A stretch of 64,000 nucleotides of DNA from Burkholderiales bacterium (GTDB lineage Bacteria; Pseudomonadota; Gammaproteobacteria; Burkholderiales; Nitrosomonadaceae), in the NCBI GenBank assembly GCA_024235735.1, contig JACKLU010000006.1:1-64000 (forward strand), given 5' to 3'. The position numbers and the translations under genes are program-made. Shown here piece by piece: positions 9,353 through 16,899 of the stretch. The notes under the pieces are model-generated. The model saw nothing but the letters and a program-made list of their open reading frames with translations, made no database searches and was not told where the DNA came from. The first letter of the stretch is position 1. Every line of letters starts with the position of its first letter.

Positions 9353-10782
9353 GCATCGTCATGAATTTCCCTTTTCCTGATAAGAAATTCACCATTCTTT
9401 TCAAAACGGGGTTTCATACCATACCCATAATACGCTGAATAATATGACCCATATTGCGCTGAGAAATGTAAATAATTATGACGTAAATATCGCATCATCT
9501 CAGAGTTATTATCATACCAATCACTTGGTTGTGATTCGCCTAAGATACCAGGGCCCGCTACATAATTATCTAGAGATGACTTAATTTCCGATAACTCATC
9601 GGGAATGGGATTTTCTTGATAGAGATAAGGACTGAAATTCAGACCTTGCTCAGCAGCAAAGTCGGCCATCAAGTGAAGAGGAATACGCGAATATTCGTTA
9701 CTGATATTTTTACGGTTTGCAATAATTTTAAAGTCGTAACTACCTTCCGTCGAATTATCTACGGTCGTTAATTCGGCCTCATTATACCAACCGGCACGTA
9801 CAAACCAATTCCGATCATGATCTAATAGCACTTCTGCATGTGGCGGGCCAATTCCAGAAAGCTCATATAAACTGAGGTGTTTCTCTTCGCCTTTAGCAAC
9901 ATAACCACCTCCGATATCTGCATGCGCACCGGGCAGGAATATCTGGGTACCGTTCAATGCACTATTAATTGCAGTAAGAATGAAGTTTTCACGATATTCT
10001 TCCGCCGCAGCCAGTTGCACAACACGCTTTGCATTTCTGATTGCATCGAGATTCAGATCAGCCGTGTCATTTGAATAATTCATTCCATAGGCGGCAACCG
10101 TATCGAATAGCCCGACAAAAATAACTTCTATACTATTAACCGAATAACCAAGTCGAGCTAATCGGTCTCTTAAACACTGATTCGGTTCGTTTAGCGCTGT
10201 ATGAATGAAATTACGGGCAGCAGCCGCACCACGGCTGAATCCAAATAAATCCAGATAAATATACTCAATCTGTTTGCTACATTCCAATTGCCCTATTCTT
10301 GCAGCTAACAAATCCAAACTCTTTGATACTTTATCCTTGACACCGGTGCCTATTCGTTCTTCATCACCGGTTTCTGATACAACCTTTATCTTCTGGGCGC
10401 CACCAAGGCCTACCCCAAATCCAATATCAATAAGATTATCGGCCTCCCCATCGACTGTACCGACGCCTTCGATATAGATTGAGAAAGAATGTGTTACAGT
10501 TGAGTCAGGCAAGATAAAATCATGCAGTTTTGATACATTGGTGAAATCGCTCTCAAAGCTTTCACGCAATAACTTGAGAAAGGGAATTTTATTTTTTTTA
10601 TCCGATTGATCATTCTCTATCCGCATGCGCGTATTTGTCTTATTGTTTCCGGTACCGTCAAAGAAAAGACGGGCACGGATAGTTATCTTGGGAAGCTTTT
10701 CAGGTTTTGGACAAGGAATTGTTGAATTGTCGCAGGGAACATTCGCTTCATCTCCAGAACTTGGTGATGATAATACTTTCAT
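9349..10782 (-). CDS. DUF2235 / Tle1-type T6SS phospholipase effector
   Basis: An alpha/beta hydrolase of the DUF2235 family, 477 residues if started at the ATG at 10782. Landmarks are FFDGTGNNKTN near the start, the nucleophile elbow GFSRG (serine at about residue 183) and HADIGGGY, which carries an acidic residue of the predicted active site. Family members are T6SS phospholipases that attack phosphatidylethanolamine in target membranes. The reading frame stays open to a TTG at 10872, two codons after the stop of the upstream gene, so a longer N-terminus is possible. No strong ribosome site supports either start. Confidence 0.85.
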   Translation of the reverse strand: MKVLSSPSSGDEANVPCDNSTIPCPKPEKLPKITIRARLFFDGTGNNKTNTRMRIENDQSDKKNKIPFLKLLRESFESDFTNVSKLHDFILPDSTVTHSFSIYIEGVGTVDGEADNLIDIGFGVGLGGAQKIKVVSETGDEERIGTGVKDKVSKSLDLLAARIGQLECSKQIEYIYLDLFGFSRGAAAARNFIHTALNEPNQCLRDRLARLGYSVNSIEVIFVGLFDTVAAYGMNYSNDTADLNLDAIRNAKRVVQLAAAEEYRENFILTAINSALNGTQIFLPGAHADIGGGYVAKGEEKHLSLYELSGIGPPHAEVLLDHDRNWFVRAGWYNEAELTTVDNSTEGSYDFKIIANRKNISNEYSRIPLHLMADFAAEQGLNFSPYLYQENPIPDELSEIKSSLDNYVAGPGILGESQPSDWYDNNSEMMRYLRHNYLHFSAQYGSYYSAYYGYGMKPRFEKNGEFLIRKREIHDDA

Positions 10783-10875
10783 ATTTGGCAACGCTGAATA
10801 GATAAAAATAACTTTATGATAGTTTTTCCTGGTATTGAATCTGGAAAAAGTTAGAGAAAACGGAAAAATCAAAAT

Positions 10876-11289
10876 TCATGAACGACTACATAATATTTCA
10901 TACCCTATCCGATAAAGATGATCAGCTGCTAATACTAGATTTTGTATCGATTTCTGAACAGCTATACGGTCCTGATCAGTCATCCAACTCGTATCAAAAT
11001 CTAGATCTTTTGAAAGCCCTGCATAACTGGCAGCCATTAATGTTATTGGCTTGATATCACCAATATAATATTTCTGGATAGCAACTAATAATTCATCATG
11101 ATAGCGCTCAAGATTAGGTATAGCTTTCTTCTCCCAAGGTAATGGCGTTTTCGATTCCTCAGAATCACTTAATTTCTGTGGCGAGTTTTTATAAAAGGTA
11201 TTAATCGCTTTATAAACACAAGTTTTTAATTCATTACTTGAATTCTCAATATCTTTCAATAGATTAGAATCAATATTTAATTTAGTCAT
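10876..11289 (-). CDS. Unrecognised 137-residue protein between two effectors
   Basis: A soluble, mostly helical protein with no signal peptide and no domain I know. It starts 3 bases after the toxin-like effector gene and stops in the same frame as, and just before, the lipase gene. Both its place and its size suit an immunity protein for the upstream effector (11293-12837), which would act in the cytoplasm. That assignment is inference only. Confidence 0.6.
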   Translation of the reverse strand: MTKLNIDSNLLKDIENSSNELKTCVYKAINTFYKNSPQKLSDSEESKTPLPWEKKAIPNLERYHDELLVAIQKYYIGDIKPITLMAASYAGLSKDLDFDTSWMTDQDRIAVQKSIQNLVLAADHLYRIGYEILCSRS

Positions 11290-11292
11290 ATT

Positions 11293-12837
11293 TTACCACC
11301 CTGTTTGTTTTGGCACACTAGGGGACACCGTATTTGGTGGCATCCAGATTTGTTGACCACCGCCAGGTAAATAATTATCTGAACCTTCAAGTTGTTGCGC
11401 TGATGCCTCGCCTTGCCAAACTTTGAGGCCATCACCTTCTGGTACGGTATATTCAACATACTTACCGTTTGTATTCCAATTGGTCTTTACTGCGAAGTCG
11501 CTTCTCCATTCTGCACGACCAGTCGGAAGCTCACGCACCCAATAACTACCTTCAGGACTAGCACCATCATCGATTATTCGGTAAATTTTAGTACCTGGCT
11601 TAAGTGTAATCGCTTCTGCCGAATTAAAGTTTCGTACGTGATCACTTGGCAAATCAGGCCACCCCCCTTTAGACATAGTTTTTGCCGGAAGACCTGGTTT
11701 CGCCAATCCCTTTCGGGCTCCAACTGGTATACCTGAAGAATCGAGTATATAAGCATCTTTATTTGAAGAAGCATGTGGATCGGGAATAGAAAAATTAGGC
11801 GGTTCAGCTTCCTGTTGTATTCGCGTATTCTTTGTCTTCGTCGTTCCTTTTCTCTCAAAATCCACTCCACTCTCAAGCGCCTTATTTAACCCTTGTTGCA
11901 ACTCTTTAACTGCCGCATCGATATTTTTGTCGGCTACTTTTGCGATTTCGTCGATGGATTGTATCGATTCCTTGACTTGCTTGCCTAGAACACCAGGCAA
12001 GCGCTCTGCCAATTGCACCAGTTTTGCTCGAAAGTTTGCCAGAAAAGTTTTGAACGTTTCTTTAATCGTTTTCGCATCACCTGGCAGATCACTAGCTAAT
12101 TTACGTAGCCACTTGATCGCATTTCCTTTATGGAATTTATTGATGACATCGATCAATAAATCCAACGGAATCTTCGCACCGATTCGGATTCCATGCGCCA
12201 CAGTTTTCAGAACGCCTTTGGCGGCGGAACCGATGATGGGAACAAGTCCAATCAGGGTTAGAACAATGGCAACCCAAACCCATTTGTCATCGTAGCGTTT
12301 ATCCCAAATCAGGGACTTCAAATTTGCGATCAGGTCCCGAATATCACCTGCCTGATCAACGATGGGTATCATGGTGATGGCTGCATTCGCAGCAATTTGA
12401 CCCACAGTCTGGTTTTCATTGAAATCGCCTTGGATGGTTCCCCATACCCAGGAACCGGTTTCCGAGATACTGCCGGCCATGCGCTCATACCAACCTGGCT
12501 TCACCTTCGCGTATTCAGGATTAAGATCCGGTTGTTTTCGATACGCTACAGTTGGCGGATCGCTGAAGAAATTATAAGAAACATTTTTAACGTGCATGGG
12601 TAAGGGGCAATGCGCGAAACCTTTATTATCCAATAGACCTTCTGCCACTATCTTTTCACTGTCATTATCTATGACACGATAGCGCGCACCGGCAACGCCA
12701 GTACCATCGCAGTATAAGTATTCTAGGTCTATCCAGTTCTGTTCCTTGACCGGACATGACTGCATTGCACTGTCATAGGGCTTATCCGCATTATTGCCCG
12801 CATTCGGTTTGTTAGGAGTTTTGCACCAACTGGCCAT
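11293..12837 (-). CDS. T6SS effector with membrane helices and possible ART/TNT-like toxin C-terminus
   Basis: A 514-residue modular protein. The N-terminus is a small beta domain (about 30-85) that suits loading by VgrG/PAAR. A segment at about 150-225 (DQAGDIRDLIANL, then a hydrophobic helix VAIVLTLIGLVPIIG) matches the pre-toxin membrane regions of known T6SS effectors. A helical stretch covers about 230-330. The C-terminal 120 residues begin near KPGTKIYRI and end in GGGQQIWMPP, an order (GTK-x-R, GSYW, EY-V-EG, GGG-x-Q) reminiscent of TNT-type NAD-degrading or ADP-ribosylating folds. The toxin activity is a hypothesis. It is preceded by the duplicated-domain gene and followed by a possible immunity gene. 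Confidence 0.65.
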   Translation of the reverse strand: MASWCKTPNKPNAGNNADKPYDSAMQSCPVKEQNWIDLEYLYCDGTGVAGARYRVIDNDSEKIVAEGLLDNKGFAHCPLPMHVKNVSYNFFSDPPTVAYRKQPDLNPEYAKVKPGWYERMAGSISETGSWVWGTIQGDFNENQTVGQIAANAAITMIPIVDQAGDIRDLIANLKSLIWDKRYDDKWVWVAIVLTLIGLVPIIGSAAKGVLKTVAHGIRIGAKIPLDLLIDVINKFHKGNAIKWLRKLASDLPGDAKTIKETFKTFLANFRAKLVQLAERLPGVLGKQVKESIQSIDEIAKVADKNIDAAVKELQQGLNKALESGVDFERKGTTKTKNTRIQQEAEPPNFSIPDPHASSNKDAYILDSSGIPVGARKGLAKPGLPAKTMSKGGWPDLPSDHVRNFNSAEAITLKPGTKIYRIIDDGASPEGSYWVRELPTGRAEWRSDFAVKTNWNTNGKYVEYTVPEGDGLKVWQGEASAQQLEGSDNYLPGGGQQIWMPPNTVSPSVPKQTGW

Positions 12838-12852
12838 CTATTTCAACGTAAC

Positions 12853-13611
12853 TTAAACAGAATTCAATCTGTACTCAAGCCATTCGAGAAATTGCTTTTC
12901 TAAGCTTTGTAGCTTAATTCCAGGATCAACGGTATCCTGACCGACCAGGACTTTATTAACCCATGGATAAAGCGGATCGGCACCGCAGCCGTGCCCTAAT
13001 GTCAGCATCAGCAAAGAAACCAGCATTACTCCACGCACTGTCAAAAACTGCTGACGCTGCGCTCCTGCTGCGGCTTTTCGGATAATCGCTTCAAGCGCCG
13101 GCTCTCCAATATAAGCTGCTTTCTGCGGATAAATCTGCATAATTTCTTTCAACATGGCAGAAATGTAATTTTCTGCAGGAATGGTCAATGGATGCCGAAC
13201 AAGTGAAGCGATTCTATTCAAAGCTGCCAGGGCATGCGTGTCATCTGGCCCAGACACTTTCTGCTGATAATCCAATGCTTTCTCATAAAGAGATTCAGCA
13301 CGCTGCATTTGTGCACCGGAATCTTGTTTGTTCAAGATTTCTGCCGCCCATGGATATTGTGGATCCGTATCGAAAGCGCTACCGAACAACAGCATCATTT
13401 CAAGATAAAAACGGACAGGGCCGCGGTAAGTAAAACCATACTTCGCTGCCTGATCCATCCCAAGTTGAATTACCTTGCGTGTTTGCTCTATGCCGATTGA
13501 CTTAATCATCTGGGGAGCGAAATCACTAAAATGCGCGAGCATTTCTTCTTCAAAAGATAATAATGCAGCTTTCTTGAAGCAATTCATTTGCTCTGCGCGA
13601 ACAACAAGCAT
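12853..13611 (-). CDS. Duplicated-domain helical protein in effector operon
   Basis: A 252-residue protein made of two copies of one domain of about 90 residues. Copy one holds QxxRKVIQLG, FTYRGPVRF and DPQYPWAAEIL (about residues 40-100); copy two holds AIIRKAA, LTVRGVMLV and DPLYPWVNKVL (about 165-225). I do not know the family. It sits directly upstream of the toxin-like effector, so it may be an adaptor or chaperone. The second of two adjacent ATGs (13611) is better placed behind a GGAG site. Upstream lies the IS1595 insertion, which separates it from the caspase gene. Confidence 0.6.
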   Translation of the reverse strand: MLVVRAEQMNCFKKAALLSFEEEMLAHFSDFAPQMIKSIGIEQTRKVIQLGMDQAAKYGFTYRGPVRFYLEMMLLFGSAFDTDPQYPWAAEILNKQDSGAQMQRAESLYEKALDYQQKVSGPDDTHALAALNRIASLVRHPLTIPAENYISAMLKEIMQIYPQKAAYIGEPALEAIIRKAAAGAQRQQFLTVRGVMLVSLLMLTLGHGCGADPLYPWVNKVLVGQDTVDPGIKLQSLEKQFLEWLEYRLNSV

Positions 13612-13775
13612 CATTACTCCCCAGTTTTAATAATCTGATTTTTATTCAAACATGCATGTTGCCTAATCTTTAGCATGATTACTAATCGTACAGTAATTAA
13701 TTGAGGGCTTCCTCGGCTATCATGCAGTACTTGACCATGACTGGAGCGAGAAATGAAACACACACCATTCTTATA

Positions 13776-14824
13776 GGCTATGTCTGCATTAAACGTTGAA
13801 ACCACTTTTTTGTCCAATAGACTGGAACATTAAGACTGGAGAGCATAGTCATGAGAGTCTCTGATTTTCGGGAGTGGTTTGAAAAAATATCGCAACTTAG
13901 TCGTGGCCAAAAAGAGCAGGCCAGGTATTGCCTGAGCGAGGTGAAGCCACAAGCTGCGGTCGTGAAATATCTTGAGGATTCTTTTGAACCGAATTGTCCG
14001 GTCTGCCAGGCAGATCGCTTTTATCGTTGGGGGCACCAAGCGGGGTTGCAACGTTTTCGCTGTTGCGCATGCAAGCACACATTCACGGCTATTTCGGGAA
14101 CCCCTTTGGCTCGTCTGCGGCATAAGGAACAGTGGTTGAATTACAGCGCGGCGTTGATTGAAGGCTTGACCGTGCGAGCGAGCGCCAGGCAATGCGGAAT
14201 AGACAAAAATACCAGTTTTCGCTGGCGTCATCGGTTCCTGACTTTGCAGGCGGCTACTAAAGCCAACCACTTGCAAGGGATCATCGAGGCGGATGAGACC
14301 TTTTTTCCCTCTTCCTGCAAAGGACAACGCCATCTGAATCGTCCACCGCGTAAACGCGGCAAGCAAATCCATGCACGTGGCACAGGCAAAGACCAGGTGC
14401 CGGTGTTGGTAGTACGCGACCGCTCTGGTGCAACAGCGGATTTCATATTGAATGCGCTTGATAAAAAGACAATTGAGCCTCCTTTGCGGGCTATTCTGGC
14501 GAAGGATGCCATTTTCTGTAGTGATGGCGCTGCCGTCTACCGGTCTGTGGCTCATAGCCTCGGAATTACCCATCGCCCCGTCAATCTCTCTGCTGGGATT
14601 CGAGTCATTGCTGGCGTTTACCATATCCAGAATGTTAATGCCTACGACAGCCGACTTAAACAGTGGATGAAAAGATTTCATGGGGTCGCGACCAAATACT
14701 TGGCAAATTATCTGGGCTGGCGTAGATGGTTGGAACGTTGGGGCGAGCACAACTCGCCAATCGTTGCGCTCCAGGCCGCTCTCGGGAGAGAAAATCAGTT
14801 TCAACTATTAACGCAGACATAGCC
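13776..14824 (+). mobile_element. IS1595-family insertion sequence with 8-bp target duplication
   Basis: This 1049-bp element is bounded by imperfect inverted repeats that begin GGCTATGTCTGC and run about 27 bases. Identical 8-bp repeats TTCTTATA flank it (13768-13775 and 14825-14832), the target size typical of IS1595. It carries one transposase gene. It lies between the caspase lipoprotein gene and the duplicated-domain gene, in the middle of the minus-strand effector tail, and is oriented against it. Confidence 0.93.
13851..14822 (+). CDS. IS1595-family transposase
   Basis: A 323-residue transposase with an N-terminal zinc ribbon (CPVC near residue 49 and CCAC near 73), a helix-turn-helix (ASARQCGIDKNTSFRWRHRF) and an ISXO2-like DDE core: EADETFF, SDGAAVY and the late His/Asn segment HIQNVN. 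The reading frame is full length and unbroken, so the element may still be mobile. A long antisense frame over the same bases is a shadow. Confidence 0.93.
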   Translation: MRVSDFREWFEKISQLSRGQKEQARYCLSEVKPQAAVVKYLEDSFEPNCPVCQADRFYRWGHQAGLQRFRCCACKHTFTAISGTPLARLRHKEQWLNYSAALIEGLTVRASARQCGIDKNTSFRWRHRFLTLQAATKANHLQGIIEADETFFPSSCKGQRHLNRPPRKRGKQIHARGTGKDQVPVLVVRDRSGATADFILNALDKKTIEPPLRAILAKDAIFCSDGAAVYRSVAHSLGITHRPVNLSAGIRVIAGVYHIQNVNAYDSRLKQWMKRFHGVATKYLANYLGWRRWLERWGEHNSPIVALQAALGRENQFQLLTQT

Positions 14825-14874
14825 TTCTTATAAACTAAAAATATCCCTTTTGCTAACTTTGCACAGCCGTTTAA

Positions 14875-16191
14875 TCACCATACAGGATCGCAACCGCTAA
14901 AACAAAAATGTGGAAGAGAAGAAAAGGATACCCAAGGTTGCTGTTTACCATTAGTTTCTTGAGAGACACTTCGTCCAACCTGGCTAAAAAGATCTGGTAA
15001 AGATAGACCAGGGCGTTTTAGGTATTCCAAGAGATGCTTCGTATAAGTACCATTCAAGCCTGTACCATCTTCTGCAACATTATCTGGTTGAGTTGCATAT
15101 GCGATTAGTGAACTTCTTACACCCGAGATTTGAGCAAGGCCACGATCACCATCGCTTCGGAACCCAATGAGATTACGGTAAGGATTGTTTCGACAGGCAT
15201 CAAGAATTACTATGTTTAACGCTGTGGAAGCATGATCCATGCGCCCCAAGACCCGCGTCACGTCAACCGAATCATGTTCGAGATCAGTTGCATGTGTAAT
15301 TTTAGCTTCTACAGGAATAAGATAGTTTCTGCCGTGATACTGCACACCATGACCAGAAAAATAAAATAAGCCCACTTGAGCATGCTGCAACCGTTCTCCA
15401 AATGTTTCAATGGCATCAATCATCTGGCGCTTGCTTCCATTACTTACTTCGATTGTATCAAAATTCAAGTCACGGAGAACTTTTACCATATCACGAGCAT
15501 CATTTAATGGGTTTCGCAAAGGCGATGTATATTTGTAGCCAGCATTACCAATGACCAAAGCCACCCGACGCTCGGTAGAAGCTTTCAAAGTGGATGGAGA
15601 TATTTGTTGTTTATAAGATACGTCTGTAATTTCGGAAGATTCCTTCTTTTCAACAGAAGTTACTTCAACAGCAGCTTGTGGCAATGGTTTCTGAGCATGA
15701 GCGACAAGCTTAACGTTATTTTCTCTGAATTGCTGATACAAACTAAGCGGTAAAGAATTCTGAAATTCGGTGTAATGAATTTCTTTTGGAAATACTCCAC
15801 TGAAGAATATATACTGATAAATAACGCCTTTACCTAGATACGCCAGATGAAGTTTATTGTCATTAGATTCATTGATATAGTCTGGCAAACCCAACTTATG
15901 GATAACATATTGAATATACTCCTCCATGCGCATCGCACGCTGAATTATCTTGAATCCTGACAATTCTCTTGGATCGTTATTTACAACTGGCATCCACCCT
16001 AGATCAATATATGAAGAAGATTGTGGTTTGGGAGATACCACGGATGGAGTAGTGGAATTTACATCAATAGAGGTTATTCCAGCATTCTTTGAAGCAGCAC
16101 ATCCGGATAGAATACTCCCACAAAACAGAAGAAAACAAAGCAGACGCAGTCTAATTCGGCACATACAGTAGATCCATTCATTAGTAAACAT
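14875..16191 (-). CDS. Caspase-domain lipoprotein in the vgrG operon
   Basis: A 438-residue protein with a lipoprotein signal (SILSGC, Cys31), about 170 residues of unrecognised sequence and a C-terminal caspase domain from about residue 207 (RRVALVIGNAGYK). His281 (FSGHG) and Cys333 (LDACRNNP) form an intact dyad. The ATG at 16191 has an AGGAG site upstream. It follows the DUF4123 gene and points the same way, so it may be delivered by or protect the T6SS, or act as an envelope protease. Only 50 bases of its downstream side remain before the IS1595 insertion. Confidence 0.85.
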   Translation of the reverse strand: MFTNEWIYCMCRIRLRLLCFLLFCGSILSGCAASKNAGITSIDVNSTTPSVVSPKPQSSSYIDLGWMPVVNNDPRELSGFKIIQRAMRMEEYIQYVIHKLGLPDYINESNDNKLHLAYLGKGVIYQYIFFSGVFPKEIHYTEFQNSLPLSLYQQFRENNVKLVAHAQKPLPQAAVEVTSVEKKESSEITDVSYKQQISPSTLKASTERRVALVIGNAGYKYTSPLRNPLNDARDMVKVLRDLNFDTIEVSNGSKRQMIDAIETFGERLQHAQVGLFYFSGHGVQYHGRNYLIPVEAKITHATDLEHDSVDVTRVLGRMDHASTALNIVILDACRNNPYRNLIGFRSDGDRGLAQISGVRSSLIAYATQPDNVAEDGTGLNGTYTKHLLEYLKRPGLSLPDLFSQVGRSVSQETNGKQQPWVSFSSLPHFCFSGCDPVW

Positions 16192-16338
16192 TTCCCTATT
16201 CTCCTGATTTGTATTCCTTTATATTTTTCCTTCACCTTACCATTTCTTGCTCCAATTAATAACTATCTTTCTTAACCGGACCGCCCAAGTTGATTAGACC
16301 ATGATGGTTTGATACCAAGTGACGACACCACCTCATGT

Positions 16339-16878
16339 TTAAACCATCAAAGTTATCCTGTGCACATCAAGCTTCCCTGCTGCACTAATAAACTGTAGCA
16401 GTATATTTGAATCATTATCTTCCAGCAAAAAACTGTGGATTGGCCCAAACACCGTTGCAAGCTCTTCACTGGTGCAGGTAGGCAGATAAACCCGAAGCAC
16501 ACGCGGATCATAGTAGCGAAAGTACAGCGGTTTGGCGTCTGCATCGTAGACCATCAAGAATTTACGCAAGTGCCGCTTAAGATCCCGGAATGCCGCTGCC
16601 GAATGCAGAAAAATACCCCAGCTATCACCCCAGCCTTTGTCAATTAACCAATTTGCAAAAGGTTTGTCTCGTTCCAGCCTCACCAGATAAGGTGCAACGG
16701 CTGCAAGATCAGGATCAAGCTCACCTCGATACAGGCATTCAAATTCGCACTCCGATTGTTGTATTGCAGTATAAAGCCCGCTATTTCGCGCACCGTCCAA
16801 AATAACAAACAAATGCATATTGTCATTTTGGGAGTTAGGCCAAAGCATCGCGGCAATTCTTTCAGGATTAGGAAGCAT
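16339..16878 (-). CDS. DUF4123 T6SS effector adaptor (Tap/TEC type)
   Basis: A 179-residue DUF4123 protein. The motif series LFVILDGARNSGLY, CLYRGELDPDLAAVAPYLVRL, WGIFLHS and YYDPRVLRVYLP follows the family from end to end. Such proteins bind VgrG and load a downstream effector on it. It begins 21 bases after vgrG, so the two are likely co-transcribed. Its cargo is probably one of the effectors further along the same strand. Confidence 0.9.
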   Translation of the reverse strand: MLPNPERIAAMLWPNSQNDNMHLFVILDGARNSGLYTAIQQSECEFECLYRGELDPDLAAVAPYLVRLERDKPFANWLIDKGWGDSWGIFLHSAAAFRDLKRHLRKFLMVYDADAKPLYFRYYDPRVLRVYLPTCTSEELATVFGPIHSFLLEDNDSNILLQFISAAGKLDVHRITLMV

Positions 16879-16899
16879 ACACTCTATCTAAATCAGATT

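Noticed and set aside
10783..10872. An N-terminal extension of the lipase to the TTG at 10872
   Set aside because: It adds 30 residues of non-family sequence and has no ribosome site, but cannot be fully excluded.
13830..14804. A 324-codon minus-strand frame in the IS1595 element
   Set aside because: It is antisense to the intact transposase over its full length and has no domain or sensible composition.
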